Shown here: positions 6,237-14,014 of the stretch, in pieces
Layout of the letters: the number at the start of each line of letters is the position of its first letter
Position numbering within the stretch: position 1 is the first letter of the stretch
Source of the DNA: JBDRGC01 sp043818215
GTDB lineage: Bacteria; Chloroflexota; Anaerolineae; Anaerolineales; UBA11858
Reading direction: 5' to 3'
Length of the DNA: 14,258 nucleotides
NCBI GenBank assembly: GCA_043818215.1
Contig: JBDRGC010000296.1
Coordinates: forward strand, 1 to 14,258
The notes under the pieces: generated by a model
Told to the model about the DNA's origin: nothing
Database searches by the model: none
What the model saw: only the letters and a program-made list of their open reading frames with translations
Translations under genes and position numbers: made by a program

Positions 6237-7388
6237 TTACAAGAACTCGATAATTCCATTAGGCAACTGTCTGACTTGTTCTAAAGAAATTTGCACATTT
6301 TCCGATTTTACATCTAATTTATTGTTCGCAATTTCGGAGAGCGTAGCACTAAAAACCACTGTACCATCTGTGTAATTTTCTAAAGCCATTTCACCTTGAA
6401 TTGAAATTTGTCCGTTTGGAGTTTGGATGATAACGAATTCGGGATGTATAAGCCTTCCATCACCCAGGGAGATGATGCTTCTTGGGCTGAACGACCTAAA
6501 AATTTGTGTTTTCTCAGGGAGTTTAATCGTTACCGAGTTGTTGTTGAGTAAGTTTTCAATTTTTCGATTTGCTTCGACCAAAATTTGCTCTACGTTCTTC
6601 TTCTCCAGTTTTTCCTTGTTTGCAATATCTAACATTGTCCAATTGACTTGTTCTTGTGTCGCAACTTGAAACAAAAATTCGGAAAGAGATAGTCCTTGTT
6701 CAACTAATTCTTGCCATTCACTTGCTGGATAGGTTTGTTCAAGTAACCAGCAAATTGCAGCGCCCATAAAATACTGCCGTGAATATCCGTAGTAACACAT
6801 TGAATTATCTGGAGAAATATTGAAAAGAGTCACCCTTGCTTTTTGTTCTACAAATGACGCGATGCCTTCATTTCTCTCTAAATTTTTCTCAAAGTCAAGC
6901 AATCCTTCATGTTGGGCTAAAATCTCATGTCGTTTTCTAATTAACCCAGATAGTAATTTTAATTTTTCCGAGGGGGAAAGAGTGTTATTGTTCAAAACAT
7001 CCGTTTCTGCTGAACATAATGCACGATAAGTCGGATTCAACTCAGGATAAAAAGCCAGAACTTCAAAGAAATTGTATTTTCCATTGCACTGAAATCTCTG
7101 ACCCTGATAAACATGAAAACATTCGTGATAAACCAATGGAATCAGCGATTGCTCATCGTCGCATATTGCTAAAGGGATGGTTGCTGTTGAAAAACCATTA
7201 ATTTCTAATGCAGTTGCTGCTGTCAGGTGATTTGGGCGTTCTGATGGCGGGTTGGGATGATTGATAAATGTAAATTCATCATCGTCATAAATGACCACAG
7301 GCACATTTTTGGGCGTGTAATCCAGCCAAGTTGAAACAGGGTTTTCCAAAGCACGCTTAACAATGTCAACAGCGACTTTTGCTTTCAT
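6237..7388 (-). CDS. HExxH metallopeptidase-like protein (gluzincin pattern)
   Basis: A 383-residue protein I cannot place in a named family. Residues 85-96 read LVYHECFHVYQG: H88, E89 and H92 form an HExxH zinc site. E174 in RNEGIASFVEQ lies 82 residues later, where gluzincins place the third ligand. A following YSRQYFMGAAICWLLE (202-217) resembles the helix after the site in bacterial proteases of this type. The C-terminal 100 residues look like beta strands (ISIQGEMALENYTDGTVVF) and may bind substrate. No signal peptide or membrane segment is seen. The ATG at 7388 has AAGGTG a few bases upstream; an in-frame ATG at 7427 has none and would overlap the attC core. The gene is clearly A+T-rich compared with its neighbours and is the single gene of cassette 2. 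Proteolysis is inferred from the motif only. Confidence 0.72.
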   Translation of the reverse strand: MKAKVAVDIVKRALENPVSTWLDYTPKNVPVVIYDDDEFTFINHPNPPSERPNHLTAATALEINGFSTATIPLAICDDEQSLIPLVYHECFHVYQGQRFQCNGKYNFFEVLAFYPELNPTYRALCSAETDVLNNNTLSPSEKLKLLSGLIRKRHEILAQHEGLLDFEKNLERNEGIASFVEQKARVTLFNISPDNSMCYYGYSRQYFMGAAICWLLEQTYPASEWQELVEQGLSLSEFLFQVATQEQVNWTMLDIANKEKLEKKNVEQILVEANRKIENLLNNNSVTIKLPEKTQIFRSFSPRSIISLGDGRLIHPEFVIIQTPNGQISIQGEMALENYTDGTVVFSATLSEIANNKLDVKSENVQISLEQVRQLPNGIIEFL

Positions 7389-7412
7389 GTTTTCACCTTG
7401 CTTAGAGCAGCG

Positions 7413-7541
7413 GGCTAACGGGTGCACATCAGCCGCGCCGCGGCTGGGCCGCTGGCCTTCACCAACCAGCCAAGTGACTTCCGCGAGCCCTAGCTCGCAA
7501 TGCGCCGCGATAGCGGCATCGGCTGGATGTGCTGTTTAGCC
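7413..7541 (-). other. Putative attC site between cassettes 1 and 2 (best of the three)
   Basis: R' is GTTAGCC (7419-7413) and R'' is GGCTAAA (7541-7535). Inside, GCACATC (7424-7430) pairs with GATGTGC (7526-7532) and AGCCG (7431-7435) with CGGCT (7520-7524). A single unpaired G (7525) separates these on the plus strand, within L''. An extrahelical G in L'' of the bottom strand is what integron integrases use to recognise the folded site. Further GCCGC/GCGGC stems follow (7436-7444 and 7503-7516). The site starts 31 bases after the hydrolase stop and ends 25 bases before the metallopeptidase ATG. Confidence 0.72.
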
Positions 7542-7571
7542 TGCTTCGTGTTGTGTGCAGAGTATTACAGG

Positions 7572-8645
7572 TTATGGCGTCAGGGTGCGGCTTTGGGCTA
7601 ACACCTGTTGAATAGCATTGGCCACCAAGTCTGGGCGGTCGAGATGGATTGCGTGACCGCTGCCTTCTGCTACGAGGTGAGTGCTGTTTGTGGACAGCGA
7701 TGCTAGTTCTCCCTGCAGCGCCAGCCATATTGTTTGAATTTGCTCGACTGGAAAATCGGGGGGCAAACCAATCGATTGCAGCGTTTCAGCATCTATGCTG
7801 TTCTCCGCGGTCAGCACCACCAGTGGTAGGTCGCCCAGGTCTCCAATTTCGCCCACCTGATTGCAGGTCTCCTCCAACCCTCTGAGTTCTCCAAGAGTGG
7901 CATCAAAGTAAGATGGGTGGGACATCATTGTTACATAGATATCCTGAACATCCACTGGGAGTTGTCCGATGTGAGGTGGCAACGCCTGTTCAGCAGCGGA
8001 TTTGCCTAACATGCGCAAAATGCCAAAACGCGCCATAAGACCCATCACGCTAAAGTAACTGTTCTGCTGTTGGATGATCTGGATGTATTCGGGTGGCAAA
8101 CGAGTCAGTTGCTCTTCATGGCCAGCGTCCACCAACACCACCCCGACTACTTCTTCGGGATACAGGTTGGCGTACATGCGGACATCGTATCCGCCCAGCG
8201 AGTGGCCGACCAGCACATAAGGCCCTTCGACCTCAGCGTTGACCAACAGCGCGTGCAGTTCGTTGGCAATCTGCCGCGCCGTGCGCGGATCTGGACCTGG
8301 GTCGCTCCAACCGTACCCGGCGCGGTCATACGTGCAGATGCGGGTGAACTGCGCTACCTCGGGCTGCACCAGACTCCAGCCGAGCGAGAAATCGCCGTTG
8401 CCAGCATCCACCACCACAGTAGGGCTGCCCTCGCCTTGGCAGAGAATGTGCAGATTGTAACCACCTACATCCACACGCTGGCCGGGAGCGGGGAATTGCT
8501 CGAAATCAGCTGTGGTGGTTTGGACCTGGTAAGCATAACCGGCAGTGAGCAAAACCACCAGCACGATCACTAGTCCGCTCAGGATGCGTAATCCCCACCC
8601 GAGACAACCGATACGTTTACTTGACACAGAAGCATTCTCAGTCAT
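7572..8645 (-). CDS. Membrane-anchored alpha/beta hydrolase
   Basis: A 357-residue protein. Residues about 19-39 form one hydrophobic segment (ILSGLVIVLVVLLTAGYAY), a membrane anchor or uncleaved signal, so the enzyme probably works at the outer face. The alpha/beta hydrolase fold follows: the oxyanion region near VVVDAGNGDFSLGW (77-90), YDRAGYGWS (107-114), the nucleophile elbow GHSLGG with S149, a possible acid in LTAENSID (279-285) and H331 in GSGHAIHLDRP. The family includes esterases, lipases and haloperoxidase-like enzymes; the substrate cannot be told. Three start codons lie together (GTG 8651, ATG 8648, ATG 8645). GGAGGA at 8652-8657 gives correct spacing only for the third. It is the gene of cassette 1: a GTTAGCC core ends 28 bases upstream and an attC-like palindrome follows the stop. 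Confidence 0.82.
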   Translation of the reverse strand: MTENASVSSKRIGCLGWGLRILSGLVIVLVVLLTAGYAYQVQTTTADFEQFPAPGQRVDVGGYNLHILCQGEGSPTVVVDAGNGDFSLGWSLVQPEVAQFTRICTYDRAGYGWSDPGPDPRTARQIANELHALLVNAEVEGPYVLVGHSLGGYDVRMYANLYPEEVVGVVLVDAGHEEQLTRLPPEYIQIIQQQNSYFSVMGLMARFGILRMLGKSAAEQALPPHIGQLPVDVQDIYVTMMSHPSYFDATLGELRGLEETCNQVGEIGDLGDLPLVVLTAENSIDAETLQSIGLPPDFPVEQIQTIWLALQGELASLSTNSTHLVAEGSGHAIHLDRPDLVANAIQQVLAQSRTLTP

Positions 8646-8673
8646 CATCACTCCTCCGATACTTGCATGAGCA

Positions 8674-8680
8674 GGCTAAC
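8674..8680 (-). other. Recombination core at the start of cassette 1
   Basis: GTTAGCC on the minus strand, followed by TGCTC and the hydrolase ribosome site. Its extended form TTAGCCTGCT is fully complementary to AGCAGGCTAA at the end of the same cassette (7535-7544). The rest of the attC to which it belonged is not recognisable; a palindromic repeat begins six bases away at 8686. Confidence 0.5.
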
Positions 8681-8685
8681 TACGA

Positions 8686-8846
8686 AATAGAACGCGGATT
8701 TTGCAGACGCCAAGGACGTGACTGCGGTAGGGCGGATTTTCGCAGACGCTTTGCGCGCCTACGGCGAAAACAAAAAAATCCGTGTAAATCCGTTGAATCA
8801 GCGTCACACCTGCACTTGCCGCAGGTACAAGTGTCCGTGTTCTATT
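8686..8846. repeat. 161-bp palindromic element (AATAGAACRCGGA ends)
   Basis: The ends are AATAGAACGCGGA (8686-8698) and TCCGTGTTCTATT (8834-8846), inverted with one mismatch. The body contains GCGGATTTT and AAAATCCG blocks and AAATCCGTGTAAATCCG, words shared with the repeats at 5214-5567. No target duplication is visible. It fills the spacer between the S9 peptidase and hydrolase genes and could act as a terminator for the former through its hairpin. Confidence 0.6.
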
Positions 8847-8893
8847 ATTGAGCATTTGTTAATAATCTGAGCTGTTACATATACGGTAGAGAA

Positions 8894-10732
8894 TCAAGAA
8901 AAAGCTCTTTCGAAAAACTCAACCAGGCGCAGATAAAGCGTGCGCTGGTTTTCTACTTTGTGGATGCCATGACCTTCATGTTCGAAATTGAGTAACTCAT
9001 ACGCAATTCCATGCATATCGAGCGCTTTGACCACGGTGTCCACATTTTTGGGGGTAACATTCGGGTCTTGCCCGCCTTGAACGATGAGCAGCTTTCCCTG
9101 AATATTCTGGACAAAGTGGAGGGGGGAGCGGTCGTAGTATCGCCCTGGGATCTGACTTGGTGTGCCACCCATCATCTCCTCACTATAAGGACGAATATCT
9201 GGGCGGGTGGTTTCGTAGTCAACGACCAGATCGGTCATACCGCAGATGGGCGCTGCGGCTGCAGCAATCTCGGTCGGGAAGTGCGTGATAGCCCACCAGG
9301 ATGAGTATCCGCCGTAGGACGTGCCTGTGATACCAACTTTACGTTGTTGGGCAATCCCGGCCTCGATCAACGTTTCGATCCCGGTGCGGATGTCATCTTG
9401 CTCACGACCACCCCAGCCATCCTCCAGAATGGCCTCGCGGAAAGGCAACCCATAGCCCGTGCTGCCGCGATAATTTGGATCTAGTACATTGAATCCCTGC
9501 CTTACGAAAAATTGGATTTGTGCGTTGAGATAATCCGGGCTGTGATAAGTTGGGCCGCCATGCACATAGATGATGGTCCCGCGCGCCTTGACAGATGGGC
9601 GATACAACCAACCGTGTACCGGCAATCCATCTGAAGAATGCCAGCGGAAATCTTCTGCCGGGGCAAGCTGGTCTCGACTCAGTGTTGTCCGCTCCCATAC
9701 CTGCGTGAGACTGACAAACTTCTCTGGTTCCGGGTTCTCACGCTCGAAGCGGACAATGTCACCCGGTTGGCGGGCGCTGTAATAAAAGCCAACCCATTTG
9801 CCATCTGGCATGGGAGCCAGCGGGATAAGATTCCCTTCTACTATCGAGATACTGGTTTCGTTCCCTTGCTTAATGTCCAGGAAGGAGCAACGGACACGTC
9901 CCTGCTGGTTTTCGACTACGATTGCTTCATTACAACCTGCGGGCACAAAGGCAGTCTGAATATCACGAGCGGGGTCATCAATCAACCAGCGCAGGTCCGC
10001 GCTACCCAACTCCCAGATGCCAAGTTTGCGATGCGTGGGCGTTTCCGTCAGCACCAGTGCCCTTTGACCATCGGGGTGCCAGACGGCAAAAGTTTTAACT
10101 GCATCCCCGAAGTTGAACAATTCCCGGTCGTCCTTGCCGCCAATATCCACCAGCCAGATCTGCCGGCCAGCGGGATGCAGGTCGTTGCGCGTGTACAGGA
10201 TATGCGTCCCTTGAGCATTAAGCTTGGGTACGGTATAGCCGCCCTTTTTTGGATGGGCTAAGGGAACACGCTCTCCGCTATCAAGGTCCTGCCGGTATAT
10301 CCAGGTTTCTTCTGTTTCCACACCGGATTCGGGGTGGACGTTTGCGCCGTAGACCAGCCACTTTTCACAGGGGTGCAGGCTTCCGCCGCGGATGAAATAA
10401 TTCGGTTCCGCTTCGGTAAGGGGAATCATCTCAAGGGGTTTTGCCAGGTCAACGCGGAATAGTTGGGCGCGCTCGTTGCCGTCCTTATCCTGCTCGACGA
10501 TCACGGCGCGGCTGTTGGGAGTCCAGGAAACCAGGAAAGTGTTCTGGTTGGTATTCGTCAGCCGGATGGGGGGCGTGGAACCATCGGTAGGCGCAACGAA
10601 GACATCTGTTGTGGGGCCAGTGTGGAACCAGGTCCAGGCAACCCAACGCCCGTCGCGGGAAACCTGGGGGATCAGTTCGTCATCAATATTGGGCAGGGTC
10701 AGCAAGGCGTCCAAGTATTCTTCGGGGTTCAT
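8894..10732 (-). CDS. S9 family prolyl oligopeptidase / acylaminoacyl-peptidase-like
   Basis: A 612-residue serine peptidase with the usual S9 layout. Residues about 1-370 are a beta-propeller made of WD40/TolB-like blades (SRDGRWVAWT, SWTPNSRAVIV, HPCEKWLVYG, HPDGQRALVL, MPDGKWVGFYY). Residues about 375-612 are the alpha/beta hydrolase domain, with VHGGPTYHS as the oxyanion region. The triad is S472 (GTSYGGY), D556 (GGQDPNV) and H588 (HEGHGI). It has no signal peptide, so it should trim short peptides in the cytosol. The ATG at 10732 has GGAG four bases upstream; an AGGAGG further up (about 10750) serves an out-of-frame ATG. It lies just downstream of a peptide-type ABC operon on the same strand, separated by 296 bases and a repeat; a functional link is plausible. 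Confidence 0.87.
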   Translation of the reverse strand: MNPEEYLDALLTLPNIDDELIPQVSRDGRWVAWTWFHTGPTTDVFVAPTDGSTPPIRLTNTNQNTFLVSWTPNSRAVIVEQDKDGNERAQLFRVDLAKPLEMIPLTEAEPNYFIRGGSLHPCEKWLVYGANVHPESGVETEETWIYRQDLDSGERVPLAHPKKGGYTVPKLNAQGTHILYTRNDLHPAGRQIWLVDIGGKDDRELFNFGDAVKTFAVWHPDGQRALVLTETPTHRKLGIWELGSADLRWLIDDPARDIQTAFVPAGCNEAIVVENQQGRVRCSFLDIKQGNETSISIVEGNLIPLAPMPDGKWVGFYYSARQPGDIVRFERENPEPEKFVSLTQVWERTTLSRDQLAPAEDFRWHSSDGLPVHGWLYRPSVKARGTIIYVHGGPTYHSPDYLNAQIQFFVRQGFNVLDPNYRGSTGYGLPFREAILEDGWGGREQDDIRTGIETLIEAGIAQQRKVGITGTSYGGYSSWWAITHFPTEIAAAAAPICGMTDLVVDYETTRPDIRPYSEEMMGGTPSQIPGRYYDRSPLHFVQNIQGKLLIVQGGQDPNVTPKNVDTVVKALDMHGIAYELLNFEHEGHGIHKVENQRTLYLRLVEFFERAFS

Positions 10733-10900
10733 ATATCTCCATTTGTACCTCCTGGCAGGAGGGGTTGGTTGGCTTTATTCTATAGACTTTCAGAAAAGAT
10801 TTTGATTTGGTGTGTCACACTGCAAGGGTGTACCCGTTGGTATTGTGAGTAAACCCACAGCGCGTGGGGCGCTGCTCAATCAGGAAGAAACTAAATGTCA

Positions 10901-10992
10901 TGTCATCGCGAGCCGACGCTTTTCGGCGAAGCGATCTCCCTCTCGCCAAGGATGAGATTGCTTCGTCACACAGAACGTTCCTCGCAATGACA
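10901..10992. repeat. 92-bp palindromic element (TGTCATYGCGAG ends)
   Basis: The ends TGTCATCGCGAG (10901-10912) and CTCGCAATGACA (10981-10992) are inverted with one mismatch. Inside, GAAGCGATCTC and GAGATTGCTTCGTC pair as a second stem. Elements with TGTCATTGCGAG ends and 'GAAGCAATCTC' are very widespread in bacterial genomes, including Chloroflexota, to my knowledge. The left flank repeats TGTCA, but no clear target duplication is seen. The rest of this 296-base spacer holds nothing I can name. Confidence 0.7.
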
Positions 10993-11028
10993 GGATGGTA
11001 AGCAGAGTCAAAAACATTATCTGAACAA

Positions 11029-12078
11029 CTATAGCAAAAGGCAGGCGGCTTTGTGGTTTGGGCTGATTTGCACGTAGGACGGGTCGAATTGGGTGCAGCG
11101 CTCTTCGGCCAGCGGGCAGCGGGGATGGAAGCGGCAGCCGGGTGGCACCTCGATGGGATTGGGCACTTCGCCTTGCAAGATCATGCGCTTGCGCCGTTTG
11201 CGAGGATTAGGAACCGGAGCCACGGAAACCAACGCCTGGGTGTAGGGGTGACGCGGTTCTTTTAGCACTTCAATTGTAGGGCCAATCTCGACTATGCGGC
11301 CAAGATACATGACCGCCATGCGGTCTGTGAAGTATCCGGCGGTCGCCAGGTCGTGGGTGGTATAAAGTATGGTGATGTCACGGGCTTTGCGTAAGGATTG
11401 CATCAGGGTCAAGATATCGGCGCGGATGGAGACATCCAGCATGGAAACCGGTTCATCGGCTACCAGCAGTTCGGGTTCCAACACCAGGGCGCTGGCAACC
11501 ACTACGCGTTGGCGCTGTCCGCCGGAAAGCCCGTCTGGATAGCGCCCCCAGAAATGGTCAGCAGGAACCAGGCCGCAATCTTCCAGGGCGGTACGCACGC
11601 ACTGCTCTTTCTCGGCGGACGTCAGCCCCAGATCGTGGATTTCCAGCGGCTCGACCGCAATCTCCCAGACCGTCTGGCGCGGGTTGAGCGACTCGTAAGG
11701 GTCCTGGAAAACCATCTGTGCCCGGCGGCGTAGGGCTAAAATTTGCTTGCGACGGCTGAGCCTGCCAATATCATCCCCGTTTTTACCTGCGGATTCGATT
11801 TGTCCCTGTGCCCAGTCGGCCACGTTGTAGCCATCGAAGGTGATTTGCCCCCGGGTGGGCACCTGCAAACCGAGAATATTCATCCCAACCGTGGTTTTCC
11901 CAGAGCCGGATTCACCCACCAGGGCCAGGATTTCGCCGCGTTCGACGCTGAAGCTGACACCATCTACAGCATGGACGACTTTGTGAGGTCTGCGTTTCAG
12001 GCGGTCACCGAGTGTGCGGGCTACCGGAAAGTGCTTGTAAAGGGAATCGATTTGGAGGAGGGGTGGGTTCTCTAACAT
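11029..12078 (-). CDS. Oligopeptide/dipeptide ABC transporter ATP-binding protein (OppF/DppF type)
   Basis: A 349-residue ATPase, the second of the pair in an Opp/Dpp importer. Walker A is GESGSGKT (55-62), the Q-loop is at Q125 (VFQDPYESLNP), the signature is LSGGQRQ (184-190), Walker B is LLVADEP (204-210) and the switch His is H242. The end carries the oligopeptide-transporter C-terminal domain (oligo_HPY): RHPYTQAL, then PPGCRFHPRCPLAEERC, whose cysteines are typical. There is an insertion of roughly 20 polar residues between Walker A and the Q-loop (about 88-112). It starts 8 bases after the stop of the OppD-type gene; its binding site (GTGAGG) lies within the end of that gene, so translation is probably coupled. 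It is the last gene of the operon. The solute (peptide, nickel or sugar) is not determined by the ATPase. Confidence 0.9.
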   Translation of the reverse strand: MLENPPLLQIDSLYKHFPVARTLGDRLKRRPHKVVHAVDGVSFSVERGEILALVGESGSGKTTVGMNILGLQVPTRGQITFDGYNVADWAQGQIESAGKNGDDIGRLSRRKQILALRRRAQMVFQDPYESLNPRQTVWEIAVEPLEIHDLGLTSAEKEQCVRTALEDCGLVPADHFWGRYPDGLSGGQRQRVVVASALVLEPELLVADEPVSMLDVSIRADILTLMQSLRKARDITILYTTHDLATAGYFTDRMAVMYLGRIVEIGPTIEVLKEPRHPYTQALVSVAPVPNPRKRRKRMILQGEVPNPIEVPPGCRFHPRCPLAEERCTQFDPSYVQISPNHKAACLLL

Positions 12079-12086
12079 TTTATGTT

Positions 12087-13061
12087 TCAGGCCTCACGCT
12101 TCACAAGATGGCACGCCACCAGATGTCCCGGCGCGAACTCTTGATCTGGCGGGTGTTGCTGGGAACAGATGGCCGCGCCTTGAGCGACATGACAGCGCGG
12201 CTCGAAACGGCAGCCGGGGGGCAGGTCATCCAGGCGGGGAGGATTACCGGGGATGGAGGCCAGTTCCGAACCCGGCTCGGCGATATCCGGGAAGGCCTGT
12301 AGCAGGCGCTGGGTGTAGGGGTGCCGGGGGTCGTTGAAGATCGTGTCGCTGTTAGCGTATTCGGCCAGGGTGCCGCAGTACATCACCAACACGTCGTCGC
12401 ACATCTCGGCCACCAAACCCAGGTCGTGGGTGACGATCACCAGCGAGAGATTGAGTTCCCGCTGCAATTTTTCAAGCAGTTCGATGATCTGGGCCTGGAT
12501 CATCACATCCAGGGCGGTGGTAGGCTCGTCAGCGATTAAAATGCGCGGGTTGCAGGCCAGGGCCATGGCAATCATCGCTCGTTGGCGCATCCCGCCGCTG
12601 TATTGGTGCGGGTATTGTTTGCCGCGTTTGGCCGAAATACCCACCAGTTCGAGCAGTTCTCCGGCGCGCTGGCGGGCATCTTTCTTGGAGTTAACCACAT
12701 TGTGCAATTGCAGGGCTTCAACCAACTGGCTTTGGACGGTGCGCACCGGGTTGAGGGCATTCATCGCTCCTTGAAAAACCATCGAGATATCCCGCCAGCG
12801 GATTTTTTGCATCTCGCGTTCGCTGATTTGGAGCAGATCGCGGCCATCGAAGAGAATCTGCCCCCCCACAATACGCCCCGCTTCCGGGAGCAGACGAAGC
12901 AGACTAAGCATGATGGTTGTTTTGCCGCACCCCGATTCGCCCACCAACCCCAAGGAGCGTCCCTGCTCCAGGGTAAAGCTGACTCCCTCAACGGCTTGCA
13001 AGGCCACCCCTTCGTCGGTGAGGTATTGCACCGAAAGGTCGCGCACTTCCAGGGCATTCAT
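12087..13061 (-). CDS. Oligopeptide/dipeptide ABC transporter ATP-binding protein (OppD/DppD type)
   Basis: A 324-residue ATPase. Walker A is GESGCGKT (41-48), the Q-loop is Q97 (VFQGAMNALNP, the usual OppD form), the signature is YSGGMRQ (154-160), Walker B is LIADEP (175-180) and the switch His is H212 (VTHDLGLVAE). The C-terminal oligo_HPY domain has RHPYTQRLLQAFP and PPGCRFEPRC. The ATG at 13061 overlaps the stop of the permease gene as ATGA, with GGGGGTG before it, so the two are translationally coupled. A longer open frame up to 13319 is only read-through of the permease region in another frame. Together with the OppF-type partner it forms the heterodimeric motor. Confidence 0.92.
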   Translation of the reverse strand: MNALEVRDLSVQYLTDEGVALQAVEGVSFTLEQGRSLGLVGESGCGKTTIMLSLLRLLPEAGRIVGGQILFDGRDLLQISEREMQKIRWRDISMVFQGAMNALNPVRTVQSQLVEALQLHNVVNSKKDARQRAGELLELVGISAKRGKQYPHQYSGGMRQRAMIAMALACNPRILIADEPTTALDVMIQAQIIELLEKLQRELNLSLVIVTHDLGLVAEMCDDVLVMYCGTLAEYANSDTIFNDPRHPYTQRLLQAFPDIAEPGSELASIPGNPPRLDDLPPGCRFEPRCHVAQGAAICSQQHPPDQEFAPGHLVACHLVKREA

Positions 13062-14011
13062 GAATTCACCCCCGGGCTGGAATCCGGGATATTCATCCCG
13101 TCCACCAGGGGTGGCTTGCCCATCATCAACGAAACCATTTTGCGGGGGTTGAAGAGGTGGTGCGTGGTCAGCCGCGGGTTGATGATTTCCTCCAGGGCAT
13201 TGCCGATCATGATGATCGACAGGCTGACCCAGACGATGGCAAAGCCCGGCGGGAGCAGGAACCACCAGGCCATCCGGCTGATGGCTCTCTCGAAGGCAAA
13301 GTTCAACATCATGCCCCAACTGATCAAAGTAGGGTCACCCAATCCCAAAAAGCTGAGGGTCGATTCGGCAATGATGGAGGAAGAAATGTCGAGCACGGCC
13401 TGGGCGATGATCAACGGCACCACCTGTGGAAAGATATGCCGCATGATGATGCGGAAATCGCTGGCCCCCAGGGCGCGGGCACGCAGCACAAACTGGCGCT
13501 CTTTGACGGTGATCACCTGCGAGCGCACCAACCGGGCGGTATAAGTCCAGTAAAGCACGCTGATCACCAGGATGATCTTCCATAGGCCGCGGCCCCAGAC
13601 GGAGATGATCACCAGCATCAGCGGCAGGTCGGGGATCACCATCAAAAAGTCGGTAAAACGCATCAGAGTATTGCTGACACGCCCGCCGAAGTATCCGGCA
13701 ATCAGGCCGACGGCGGTGCCGATAAACATCGAAAAGAAGGATGAGACGAATCCAACGATCAACGAGACGCGCGCTCCATAGATCAGCAAGCTGAGCACGT
13801 CTTTGCCGGCGTCGTCGCGCCCCAGCCAGTGTTCGATGTCCGGCGGGGCCAAAATATCTTCAGGGACAACATCGACCCGTTGGCTGGGGTCATAAGGTGC
13901 CAGTAAGGGAGCGAAGACCGCCATGAAGATCACGATGGAGAGCATCACCATGCCCACGACGGCCATCGGTTTGCGGCGTAATGTTTTCCAGATGCGGTTG
14001 CTTTGATCCAT
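13058..14011 (-). CDS. ABC transporter permease (OppC/DppC type)
   Basis: A 317-residue inner-membrane subunit with about six membrane segments, the first at residues 15-40 (VVGMVMLSIVIFMAVFAPL). The family marker APYDP follows, then HWLGRDDAGKDVLSLLIYGARVS split here as HWLGRDDAGKD and the start of the transport core. The EAA loop contacting the ATPases is RARALGASDFRIIMRHIFP (about 180-198). The last 30 residues (after NPR) are longer than usual. I take the second Met (14011) as the start: AGGA lies directly against the first Met (14017) but six bases before the second. Its OppB-type partner and binding protein are expected upstream, outside the window. A palindromic element is inserted at its ribosome site. 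Confidence 0.88.
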   Translation of the reverse strand: MDQSNRIWKTLRRKPMAVVGMVMLSIVIFMAVFAPLLAPYDPSQRVDVVPEDILAPPDIEHWLGRDDAGKDVLSLLIYGARVSLIVGFVSSFFSMFIGTAVGLIAGYFGGRVSNTLMRFTDFLMVIPDLPLMLVIISVWGRGLWKIILVISVLYWTYTARLVRSQVITVKERQFVLRARALGASDFRIIMRHIFPQVVPLIIAQAVLDISSSIIAESTLSFLGLGDPTLISWGMMLNFAFERAISRMAWWFLLPPGFAIVWVSLSIIMIGNALEEIINPRLTTHHLFNPRKMVSLMMGKPPLVDGMNIPDSSPGVNS

Positions 14012-14014
14012 GTT

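Larger units (their letters stand above)
4883..8680 (-). mobile_element. Integron-type gene cassette array without integrase (CALIN)
   Basis: Three consecutive minus-strand units have the cassette form: recombination core GTTAGCC, start codon 27-35 bases later, one gene, then an attC-like palindrome. Cutting between G and TT gives cassette 1 at 7419-8679 (alpha/beta hydrolase), cassette 2 at 6102-7418 (metallopeptidase) and cassette 3 at about 4888-6101 (DUF3795). Cassette 1 starts TTAGCCTGCT and its own attC begins AGCAGGCTAA, a perfect 10/10 complement. Cassette 2 starts TTAGCCCGCT against AACGGGCTAA (9/10). Cassette 3 starts TTAGCCCGC against GCGGCCTAA (8/9). The genes are unrelated and differ in base composition, cassette 2 being clearly A+T-rich. 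No integrase or attI is in the window. The core GTTAGCC departs from the published GTTRRRY at one base. Confidence 0.62.

Noticed and set aside
8834..8880. GTTAATA near 8857 as the R'' partner of the core at 8674-8680
   Set aside because: It does not fit the R'' consensus, the arms beside it do not pair, and it does not complement the S9 peptidase gene's upstream region.
9638..10261. 207-codon open frame on the plus strand, and a similar 167-codon frame at 8070-8573
   Set aside because: Both are antisense to well-supported hydrolase genes; composition is that of a shadow frame.
13062..13319. N-terminal extension of the OppD-type protein to 13319
   Set aside because: It overlaps the permease gene in another frame and has no homology; the ATG at 13061 with ATGA coupling fits family length.
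12582..13544. 320-codon open frame on the plus strand
   Set aside because: It lies antisense to the OppD- and OppC-type genes, which show full motifs and coupled starts. It has no recognisable domain and no ribosome site.
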